Position numbers and translations under genes: made by a program. Shown here in pieces: positions 54,661 through 64,000 of a DNA stretch of 64,000 bases. This DNA is from Tachypleus tridentatus. Lineage: Eukaryota > Arthropoda > Merostomata > Xiphosura > Limulidae. Positions within the stretch are counted from its first letter, which is position 1; every line of letters begins with the position of its first letter. Where the stretch lies: contig NC_134834.1 in assembly GCF_004210375.1 (NCBI RefSeq), positions 14,493,857 through 14,557,856 of the forward strand, written 5' to 3'. A model generated the notes under the pieces. It ran no database searches. It was given only the letters and a program-made list of their open reading frames with translations, and was not told the origin of the DNA.

Positions 54661-55471
54661 AACACGTTTAAAATGCCCCTTCCTTCCAATATTTCGCGGC
54701 TCAAACCTTAAACCTTTTGATCCGCTAAACGCCGTGCACGCCTCTAACCTATGTTCAGCAACTTGTGAAATAACTATAAATATTTTGATATAAACGCTAA
54801 CTCCAAAACGTGTTTTATATATGAATCTGTGATCGTAAATACGCTGTAGTTTCAACTAACTACAGAGACTGACTGGCTAGTATAATAACACTAGAACTTT
54901 GTCTGTCTGAGGAACCCTAAATACGCTTCAGTATCAACAAGCTAGGCACGTACCTCAAAGTCACGCAGCCGCATAATTGGTGAGGAAAAGAAACTTGAAA
55001 CAAATATTCGTACAGTTGACATGCGTAACTTCAAATATTCCCAAGTAACGGACTTGACTGTACCACTTGACCCCTAACATATTCTGTTTCCAAATCTTAT
55101 GAAGTTTGTATGTCAATAAGCGCTCTTCAAATAAAACCCGACAGGCGGTACTAACCACGTTCACGTAACTTCACGTGCGCCTCGCAGTCTCAATGTAGGC
55201 TTGCATACACAGATCACGAGTTGCGAAAAGAAACTTTTGCACACACAATTGTGTTTGTCTTAAACTGAACTAAAAGTATTACTAATTCTTGGTATAGCCT
55301 TTGTTTTGATCTGTCATATTCAAATCTCAGGTTTGTTTATGTAAACCTAAATATTTAATTGGAAAAGCGAAATGATAAAACCGTTACAAAAATTAGTTCA
55401 ACGTTATCTTGGAATTAATTCGTATATATATATATCTAAATTAACTTGTTTTAGATTTCAGAATAATTTCT
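54661..55471. other. no recognised gene
   Basis: Minus-strand frames at 54643-54855 and 54961-55164 lack splice support or domains. Confidence 0.4.
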
Positions 55472-55590
55472 GTCCCACGGTGGAGCGGTAGAAAGTTTAC
55501 GAACTTGCAGTGCTAAAATCCAGGGTCCGTTCCCCGCGGTTGACCCACCAGGTAGCGCTGTGTGGCTTTGTTTGAAAAATAAACACCACA
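55472..55590 (+). repeat. SINE-B, diverged full length
   Basis: GTCCCACGGTGGAGCGGTAG head, GTGCTAAAATCCAGGG, GGTAGCGCTGTGTGGCTTTG and an A-rich tail. Confidence 0.82.
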
Positions 55591-56821
55591 TTGTAGAGAA
55601 ACATCAAAGCTGTTCTTCCTCCTCCTTTAATGAATTATAATTTTTTTTATTAATATTATCTAGGCTACAATTACATTAAGCAGGGGTCATATCCTATCCA
55701 TGTCCTACCAAAAAGGAATTCCTTTTTAGGTAGTGATGATGTGTAAATGTCCACGTGACTTTGTGATTCAATCTGTTGTCGCACTTTGGAACTGGAAGAA
55801 ATAATACCTTGGCAGAATCTTTTGTCCGAATCAGTGTGAAAACAAATGTACACAAATCAGATGAAACTACTTTTAGAAACGACTGTTCGACAATCCCAGA
55901 CTCTCAAAATTAAACAGGTGTTGGAGCGATAAACCTGGCAAAGAAATGCACGTTTGATGTGAGTTGTCAGTCTACCCATATATTGTAACCTGCAGAGAAC
56001 AAAACAAAAAAACTGGGTTATACTTGTGTTGAATCAGGTTTTGAACCTTGTTCAGTGAAGTGTGATTTACGCGGGGACCCCTTGACCTTATCAAATGATT
56101 GGTCTGTTAAAAATGAACGTGACAACAGCCCCGGTAGGGGAGAGGGCAGGATTAGTTGTAGTTTCCGTCGTACTTTGCATTGAGAATTTCATGCAGAAAA
56201 CTTCTTGAATAAGTCGTTAGGTGGCGAAGATAATTAAAAATTAAAATACTGCGCAACAATAAACGGAATGTAGTGAAATAAGGCTTAAGAGAACATTAAG
56301 AAAGGAAAAAAAGAATTATTCAAGTTTTTGTGTTGTGTAAAAAAAGACTAAAGTTTATTAGAAAGGTGAATAAAAGACGAAAATTAACCAGGAATTAGCA
56401 GGAAAAACGCACGAAATATTACTGAGAATTACTTAAAACACAAACAGAAAGTATAAAAGTGGTTTTGAGTATTTTAATCCTGTACGGCACATATTGTAGA
56501 AACGATATAAAACGGTTAGGCTAAAGACCCTCAAGTCTCAAGCACGCATAACAAGCCTCAATTTGAAGATTTCTGACAAGAGAGAGATACTTTAGACCAA
56601 ATGGTGTGACTGATTGTTACTTTCATAACACCATACTGTGTTTAACAACAGTCTTGGCTCGAACTTTGCATCTTAACGTATGAACTCTGATATTTTAACC
56701 ATTGGGCCATCCATGTCTGATCCAGAAAAAGAAAGAAAAGAGAAATTATTCAATATGTGAGAAAGCAGGTAGAAAGATAAAACAATTTCTTTGAGAAAAC
56801 AAATCCGTTTTCCTTTTTTTT
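55591..56821. other. no recognised gene
   Basis: Mostly A-rich. The minus-strand frame at 55671-55853 has no supported boundaries. Confidence 0.4.
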
Positions 56822-56931
56822 TTTCTTGTTGCAAAGCCACATCGGGCTATCTGTTTTGTCCACATAGGGAAATCGAACTGCTGATTTTAGCGTTGTAAAT
56901 CCGTAGGCTTACCGCTGTCTCAGCGGAGGAT
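56822..56931 (-). repeat. SINE-B, full length
   Basis: Minus-strand TTGCAAAGCCACATCGGGCT tail, AATCGAACTGCTGATTTTAG T-arm and head ending CCGCTGTCTCAGCGGAGG. Confidence 0.88.
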
Positions 56932-57055
56932 AAAGACACAATAATTATGACTGTAGTAATATTACCTTCCCGGAACATTTCTGTCTATCTCTCTCTCTGT
57001 TTTTACAATACTTTATCCAAAGTGTTATAACTGATTCGAAAATGTACTAATTTAA

Positions 57056-57176
57056 CTGCCCCCGCTAGTACAGTGGTAAATCTATGGATTTACAACGCTA
57101 AAATCAGAGATTCGATTCCTCTCGGTAGGCTCAGCAGATAGCTCGATGTGGCTTTGCTGTAAGAAAACATACACTT
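57056..57176 (+). repeat. SINE-B, full length
   Basis: CCCCCGCTAGTACAGTGGTA head, ACAACGCTAAAATCAGAG, GATAGCTCGATGTGGCTTTG and ACATACAC end. It lies 125 bp from an inverted SINE-B. Confidence 0.93.
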
Positions 57177-57498
57177 ATTTAGTTAATAAAATGTGTTGTA
57201 TATTTTTTTCGTCGCGCATTTGTAAAAACCAATTTTTAACTTTTCAGCTACGTTGGGGGAGAAGAGAGTGTTAGGTTTATTTTGGTCGTATTTTATACGA
57301 CTAATTGAATACGTAATGCAGTTTAAAAAAAGAAAGTTAATAGGCGGCGCAAAAAATAGTAGAATGAAAAAAGGCTTAAGCAAGCAGCAGAGAAGGACCT
57401 GATAATTTTTGGTTTTCTAAACATATAGCGTGATAATACAATATTAGCTAGTTTTATTGTTATAACAAAGTTTATGGACACGTAAAAAGACATGTTTG

Positions 57499-57616
57499 TT
57501 TGTTTCTTAAGCACAGAACTACACAATGGGTTATCTGTGCTGGGTTCATCTCGAGTATCTAAACTTGGCTTTCAGCGTTATAAGTTTCAGACTTCCAGCT
57601 TTGTCGTGGAGACGCA
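57499..57616 (-). repeat. SINE-C, full length, diverged
   Basis: TTAAGCACAGAACTACACAA tail, GGTTATCTGTGC, CTCGAGTATCTAAACTTGGC and head end TTTGTCGTGGAGACG. Confidence 0.82.
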
Positions 57617-60180
57617 ATAAATACTAATTAGATGCAGTTTTGTGTAATATTTATTTCGCGCCCTAGTTTTGAAGTGTGAGACCAACAGTCTGTTGTTTGT
57701 AACAGAAATATTCAGATTCGCCAGTCTCAAGCTAACACGTAATTTTCTTTATATGTGTCCACAAGTAAAACTTCCATAACTTCAATGAACTCTCAGTGTT
57801 AAGTACTGCTAATATTACACTATTTTACACAAATAGTTTTATGGAGTTTTTTGTTGAATGTTCGAAATTATTAAACTGACTGGTGGTGTTACGTGAGATA
57901 TATCAGAACTGGAACGTAATTGCTGCTGATAGCATCACGTATAATTTGGATTTGAATGGTGAGAAAAGTAAAAAAAGGCTTTGTGTTGGGTCAAGTAACT
58001 CTTAATGTTTGTTTTATCAAATTTTGTGATCAACCGTATATCTGTATTTGTTTTTATATATTGGTTTTTGAGTCTCTGAACGATAAAATTGTAAGTAACA
58101 AAACAAACAAACGTGAACAACCAGCTTTAGAACTATGATATAGAAAGTTATTGTTAATGGATTATTGGAACATTCCACCTGTACGTGGAACTTAGCCATC
58201 AACAGTTGGAAAGAACGTTTGTCATTGCAAGACGAACTGATTTAACGTTGGTACAACACCAGCAACAACAAACAAAGTGTTCACGTTTGTCAGTGATTAA
58301 TTGTTCCAAGTGACTATGCTCTCGTATATACAAAACTGCCTAGCAATGAACGTGGTCCTAGGATTTTGTTGTGAACTTGTATTATATATATATTGTTTGA
58401 CAGAGATGCATGATTTAGTTTGAAAAATACGTTCTTGGCGATTGAAAGTAAAAGGTACTTTTATGAACAAAAGATATTTCTGGTTTTCAAGTACATCTAA
58501 ACCATAAACAATAACTTAAATACCATCTGTGCGTGTAGGATTAAAATTACCGTAACAGTTTTGCCAATTTCGACATATTAAAAATGTTATTTTTAGTTTT
58601 GACCCTATAAGACAAAAATATAATTGCAGATTACAGCTTCGAAATGTTAACATTTTTTTTAAATATAAAATTAAGAATAAAATTTTATATAATATTTATA
58701 AATTTGAAACGAAGTGTAAACGACTATTATTTTATATAAATAATTTAAAGTAAAAATTACATTACGTTAAATATATAAGTAGATATAATAGATATGAAAG
58801 GTGTATAATTTTAAAGTTGTAATAAACTAAATTTTTACAGTAAACTAAAATAAATACGATTAGAAGTTATACCTCTAGAACATAATAACTTACTCGACTT
58901 GTGTTTACGTTGCGTTGATGTACGTTAAGGAATTTCTGTGAAAAAGGCGGGAATAATTATTTCATTAATTGCCGCGCCCTCTGTAATTTATTATTTACTT
59001 ACTCAAGAAGATTTTACATTTTTAATCAAAATATACGAATTAAAATATAATTTTTTGTTATCACATGACTAAAAAAAAATCTTCATTTTTAAGTACGACT
59101 GAACACTATCTGGTAGTACGTTTAGATTTGTTATATATCTATGTACCGATAAATTCTTTTTAACCCACAGATCTACCTATCGTCTGTGTGGTTTCCAACT
59201 ATATTTACATATATTTAAGTTAATGTGATATCTTTTGCTTCATTAGTTACGCTGTAGACTGTTATATTTGTACATCAGTCACAAGTGCATCATTCTCTTA
59301 AGTGGTCGTTATGAAACGTATAATTTCAAACAGTTTGTTTCAAAATAACTAATCAGTTGATTACCATGTGTTCAACTTTGATTGGTCTAGCCAGTTGTCC
59401 CGGTTGATTTTAACTAGTGTGTTGTTCCTTTCAAGTAATGAACTGGGTTGCTTAGAGCTATCTTGGTCAGACTTATATTTCAACCACTTAGTTTCTGAAA
59501 ACATACTTTACATAATAAATAACTACCTTCTTACGTCAACATTCCACGTCACCAAGGAGGGGAGGTAATTATTATTCACTCATTATAATTATGCTAATAC
59601 TCCAGTGCTTTTGACAGGATTGGTTACTTGTTACATACTGGTTAAAGTATCACCATAATGGATTTAAGCACACTGCCTCAAATTTACACCAGAGGTCTCC
59701 CTATTCCAACCAATAAGGTACTGGAAAACTGAAAAGAAAAACTACTCAAACTTTGTAACCACATCTTGTCTACAACTTTTTTAAAAAAATATTTTCTAGC
59801 TAATGTGAGGTATCCAGAATAAAATATTATTCTACTTGAATTTTTTATTAAATTTTAGAGTTTATTTTTTATGAAAGATTAATAGCTTGAGACAAAAATA
59901 ATGGATTTGATTTGGAAATGCAGTAGTTGTTCTTAAGTGTTATCTAGGACACGTAGTGAAATGAGTTTGCCATTTCAAGACATCTATGTTTTGTTCTTTG
60001 CAATTGAAACCAGTCGTGGTCGATTGGCCATCGAACAGCTGGATCAGTCATTATTTAGGTGTCTAGTGAACAAACTGTTTGTGTCGTTTTAAGTTGTCCA
60101 ATGAAGTTCAGGAATTCCGATTTAAGATTTTCATAAAACTTTTTGTTCCTGTCACTGTTTATAAAACATTACATCCAATA
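57617..60180. other. SINE desert, no recognised gene
   Basis: About 2.6 kb of very AT-rich DNA without any SINE, array or convincing frame, the longest such stretch in the second half of the window. Confidence 0.5.
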
Positions 60181-60194
60181 AGTACTGAAATATG

Positions 60195-60275
60195 ATTGGT
60201 TAAAACTTGTTGCCTTTCCCCGCCTTCATTTCCAGTGGTATATAGTGAATGACGTCACACTGAATCTTCACTCCC
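60195..60275 (+). promoter_or_regulatory. possible core promoter
   Basis: In order: ATTGG (inverted CCAAT) at about 60195, CCCCGCC at about 60218, TATATAG at 60239-60245, a perfect CRE TGACGTCA at 60250-60257, and CTTCACTC about 28 bp after the TATA start. The arrangement would suit a TATA promoter on the plus strand. No coding exon follows that I can support. Confidence 0.22.
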
Positions 60276-60534
60276 GCTTCCGGTTTTGTGATTGTTCAAA
60301 GTTGTTATACTAATTTTTTATCGAGTATGCTTATCGAAAAGTTAACAAGCGTCTAGCTTATTTTGCGTGTGAAAATTAATTTCTATGTTGTTATTAACGT
60401 CACCCTAAAATGTGGAAGACATCTTGCAACATATTTCGGTGTTGTTCCTACGATGAGTTGTATTCAACATGTCTATGGATACTTTACAAGAAGGGCTTTG
60501 CTGTCTTTTATTGTTTGTAATGGGTTATTGTTGT

Positions 60535-60662
60535 CGTTGTTGTTTTGAATTAAGCACAAAGTTACACAATGGGCTATCTGTGCTCTGCACACCATGGGTA
60601 TCGAAACCCGGTTTTTTATCGTTGTAAGTCCGCAGACATACCGCTAAGCCACTGGGGGGGGG
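60535..60662 (-). repeat. SINE-C, full length
   Basis: TTGTTGTTTTGAATTAAGCA tail, CACCATGGGTATCGAAACCC T-arm, and head end TAAGCCACTGGGGGG. Confidence 0.95.
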
Positions 60663-61296
60663 CTTTTGTAATGGGATATTTGTTTTTTTATTATTTTTTA
60701 TCAAACATTAAACATGTATATTAACTCATCTTCAATGACCTGCATCAAAATGAAAGGAAATTACAACGTCTATTAGACCATAGAATATCATGTGTTTTAG
60801 TACAAGGCCTAAATATATCTTAAAATATATGACAACGCTGTAATAAATATTAAAACAAAACGATTTTTCTTTTCTACTTGTCTTTGTAAGTGAACAAGTT
60901 TTTCCGAATCACGTGGAGATTAGTCAAAACGTGTTTCACACCAAAGTAACGTAGCAATCAACCATCGGTGACTACAAGCTGTTACATGGTTCTGGACATT
61001 TATCCTATGGGCACCACGAGTAACGTCTTTTTATTAAACTTTGTCTGTGGTTTTCCTAAACAGGGACACGATGTAAGACGTTTAACAGACTTCGTATAAA
61101 CCTTTGTTTCGTTTATTATTTCAAATAGAAGTTTCAACAAAGTCATTGAAAATGAGTGAAATTTGAATTTATCCCATGTGTATGATTCCATGTAACACGC
61201 TAATATAAGCATGCTATTGAATGCTATGCACGGCATAGCTCTCTCACTATGCTTTTGTTTTGGAGATATGTTTCATCTTTAGTTTCAACATTACGT
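60663..61296. other. no recognised feature
   Basis: AT-rich DNA leading into the 65-bp array. No credible frame. Confidence 0.45.
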
Positions 61297-62593
61297 ATTT
61301 AGAACTAAAGTCAGTATAATATGGGTAATGCTGTGTACAGTATATTGTTAACAGAGTGATCATTTAGAACTGAAGTCAGTGCAATGTGGGTAATGCTGTG
61401 TACAGTATATTGTTAACAGAGTGATCATTTAGAACTCAAGTCAGTGCAATGTGGGTAATGCTGTGTACAGTATATTGTTAACAGAGTGATCATTTAGAAC
61501 TCAAGTCAGTGCAATGTGGGTAATGCTGTGTACAGTATATTGTTAACAGAGTGATCATTTAGAACTGCAGTCAGTGCAATGTGGGTAATGCTGTGTACAG
61601 TACATTGTTAACAGAGTGATCATTTAGAACTGAAGTCAGTGCAATGTGGGTAATGCTGTGTACAGTATATTGTTAACAGAGTGATCATTTAGAACTCAAG
61701 TCAGTGCAATGTGGGTAATGCTGTGTACAGTATATTGTTAACAGAGTGATCATTTAGAACTGCAGTCAGTGCAATGTGGGTAATGCTGTGTACAGTACAT
61801 TGTTAACAGAGTGATCATTTAGAACTGAAGCAGTGCAATGTGGGTAATGCTGTGTACAGTATATTGTTAACAGAGTGATCATTTAGAACTGCAGTCAGTG
61901 CAATGTGGGTAATGCTGTGTACAGTACATTGTTAACAGAGTGATCATTTAGAACTGAAGTCAGTGCAATGTGGGTAATGCTGTGTACAGTATATTGTTAA
62001 CAGAGTGATCATTTAGAACTGCAGTCAGTGCAATGTGGGTAATGCTGTGTACAGTACATTGTTAACAGAGTGATCATTTAGAACTGAAGTCAGTGCAATG
62101 TGGGTAATGCTGTGTACAGTATATTGTTAACAGAGTGATCATTTAGAACTCAAGTCAGTGCAATGTGGATAATGCTGTGTACAGTATATTGTTAACAGAG
62201 TGATCATTTAGAACTGCAGTCAGTGCAATGTGGGTAATGCTGTGTACAGTACATTGTTAACAGAGTGATCATTTAGAACTGAAGCAGTGCAATGTGGGTA
62301 ATGCTGTGTACAGTATATTGTTAACAGAGTGATCATTTAGAACTGCAGTCAGTGCAATGTGGGTAATGCTGTGTACAGTACATTGTTAACAGAGTGATCA
62401 TTTAGAACTGAAGTCAGTGCAATGTGGGTAATGCTGTGTACAGTACATTGTTAACAGAGTGATCATTTAGAACTGAAGTCAGTGCAATGTGGGTAATGCT
62501 GTGTACAGTATATTGTTAACAGAGTGATCATTTAGAACTGAAGTCAGTGCAATGTGGGTAATGCTGTGTACAGTATATTGTTAATGGAGTGAA
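61297..62593. repeat. 65-bp minisatellite, about 20 copies
   Basis: Unit: GATCATTTAGAACTGAAGTC, AGTGCAATGTGGGTAATGCT, GTGTACAGTATATTGTTAAC, AGAGT. Three variants recur (CTGAAG, CTCAAG, CTGCAG). CTGCAG is always paired with TACATT and CTCAAG with TATATT, so whole units were copied. A 1-bp deletion (GAAGCAGTG) appears at about 61829 and again about 454 bp later. The first unit is diverged. Confidence 0.97.
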
Positions 62594-62719
62594 TCAGATT
62601 TCAATTATCACAGTATTAAATATTTTTTATCAAATAAGGCTACATATTATGGTGTTAGATGTTTTATTAACAAATGATTTTTTAGGTTTTGAAATATTGC
62701 CGTATTTGTTTGTAGACTT

Positions 62720-62815
62720 GTTAAGCGCGAAGCTACACAATAGGCTATCTGTGCTCTGCCCTAAGCGAGTATCAAAACCAGGTTTATTCGCATTGAAGAT
62801 TATCAGATTTCCATT
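62720..62815 (-). repeat. SINE-C, decayed
   Basis: TTAAGCGCGAAGCTACACAA tail, GGCTATCTGTGCTCTGCCCT and GAGTATCAAAACCAGG T-arm. The head is eroded. It explains the middle of the 133-codon plus-strand frame that crosses it. Confidence 0.85.
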
Positions 62816-63270
62816 AGCAAAGCTAATTACGTTTAAAATGCTTTTTTATGTATTACGTATCACTAACAAAGAGAATCGCATTAAATTATTACTGTATTAC
62901 ATGTTATTGACAAACCAATTAGGTTTAAAATATCGGGGTGTTAAGCGTGCCTTAAGAAAGGTAAGCTACTTAACGTTTCAACATTATTAAATGTTTGTTA
63001 GTCGTTTGTTTAGTGCAATGGTTTACAATGAGCAAATCGAATTATATTTAAAGTCTATAGTATTAAATATTTGAGTTATAAATGTATTTTTCTTCGGCTT
63101 TTTTTCTGGTTAAAAATTAGAAATCTGTTCAACTTTATCACAGAAGTTTCTCAACCTTATCACAGTTTACTTTATTAAAATTACTATTTTATGAATTTCT
63201 TTCGACCATCGGAAGTTAAGTCATTGGGTAAGGATACATCAACTTAAGAACAGTGATGGTGAAACGACAA
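62816..63270. other. no recognised feature
   Basis: AT-rich unique DNA between a SINE and the terminal minisatellite. Confidence 0.45.
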
Positions 63271-63880
63271 TTACACTTTGTAACGGTAATGTTATGGTAG
63301 TGTGAGGACAGGTCATTCATTGTTAATCATGTGGTTGTTACGGTAGCGTGAGGACAGGTCATTCATTGTTAATCATGTGGTTGTTACGGTAGCGTGAGGA
63401 CAGGTCATTGTTAATCAAGTAATTGTTACGTTAGCGTGAGGACGGGTCATTGTTAATCAAGTAATTGTTACGGTAGCGTGAGGACGGGTCATTGTTAATC
63501 AAGTAATTGTTATGGTAGCGTGAGGACGGGTCATTGTTGATCAAGTAATTGTTACGGTAGCGTGAGGACGGGTCGTTGTTAATCAAGTAATTGTTACGGT
63601 AGCGTGAGGACGGGTCGTTGTTAATCAAGTAATTGTTACGGTAGCGTGAGGACAGGTCGTTGTTAATCAAGTAATTGTTACGGTAGCGTGAGGACAGGTC
63701 ATTGTTGATCAAGTAATTGTTACGGTAGCGTGAGGACGGGTCATTGTTGATCAAGTAATTGTTACGGTAGCGTGAGGACGGCTCATTGTTAATCAAGTAA
63801 TTGTTACGGTAGCGTGAGGACTGGTCATTGTTAATCAAGTAATTGTAACGGTAGCGTGAGGACGGGTAATTTTAATCATG
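63271..63880. repeat. 42-bp minisatellite, about 14 copies
   Basis: Unit: AAGTAATTGTTACGGTAGCG, TGAGGACGGGTCATTGTTAA, TC. The first copies at 63296-63400 are 46 bp (extra CATT, and CATGTGG for AAGTAA), so the amplified 42-bp form derives from a longer one. As 42 is a multiple of 3, a minus-strand frame with a 14-residue repeat (NNDPSSRYRNNYLI) results. It is an array artefact. Confidence 0.97.
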
Positions 63881-64000
63881 AATTCTCAGTATCTGAAATT
63901 GTATGGTTTCTGTTTTTTGTTTAAATCATCATAACGAGCAGACATTAAGAACTTGATTTTTGTCAGTTTTATTGAATTACAGTTGGACGGACAATAGAAT

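Noticed and set aside
61297..62593. CRISPR-like or satellite-centromere array
   Set aside because: There are no spacers, and about 1.3 kb in total is far too short for a centromeric satellite. It is an ordinary minisatellite.
62589..62990. 133-codon open frame after the 65-bp array
   Set aside because: It crosses a decayed minus-strand SINE-C (62720-62815) and starts at the array edge. Composition is that of AT-rich noncoding DNA.
63431..63838. 135-codon minus-strand repetitive protein
   Set aside because: Artefact of the 42-bp minisatellite. The frame lies entirely in the array.

Overview
This is eukaryotic, AT-rich, repeat-dominated DNA with no long uninterrupted host gene. It is most likely intergenic or intronic sequence from an arthropod. 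The dominant repeat, a roughly 275-bp tRNA-derived SINE with a long conserved body and an (AAAC)n tail, looks to me like one I associate with horseshoe crab (Xiphosura) genomes. That organism call is inference from memory, not a database result.

Three tRNA-derived SINE families, called A, B and C here, account for most recognisable sequence. SINE-A (about 275 bp, roughly 30 full, partial or decayed copies) has a threonine-tRNA-like head and a long body. SINE-B and SINE-C (about 120-125 bp, roughly 10 and 20 copies) have related tRNA-like heads and almost no body. All three end in the same kind of 3' segment, an AGATAGCCC block followed by TGTRGCTTTG, which suggests mobilisation by one shared LINE partner. 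Several copies have clear target-site duplications, and some are nested in each other.

Other mobile DNA comprises a Jockey-superfamily LINE with a nearly complete but frame-disrupted reverse transcriptase (50.8-52.5 kb, minus strand), an internally deleted Tc1-like transposon (14.7-15.9 kb), a second unrelated Tc1-like transposase tail (10.8-11.0 kb), and a 225-bp TTAA-flanked, terminal-inverted-repeat element at 8351-8575. The last of these encloses a 28S rRNA fragment from the region where rDNA-specific transposons insert, and it is the most unusual object in the window. Part of the LINE together with a SINE inserted at its edge is repeated in inverted orientation 1.4 kb away (52.26-52.74 and 54.12-54.59 kb).

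Large minisatellite arrays punctuate the window: 70 bp (17.3-18.6 kb), 48 bp and 33 bp side by side (25.7-27.7 kb), 40 bp (33.5-34.1 kb), 41 bp (46.5-47.0 kb), 43 bp (49.0-49.9 kb), 65 bp (61.3-62.6 kb) and 42 bp (63.3-63.9 kb). Those whose unit is a multiple of three create long but meaningless open frames.

Host coding sequence is at best a few isolated exon candidates (minus strand near 29.7, 40.1 and 47.8 kb; plus strand near 42.6 and 43.6 kb) with plausible composition or splice signals but no family I can name with confidence. The 32-45 kb interval has fewer SINEs than its flanks and is where an expressed locus would be sought first.
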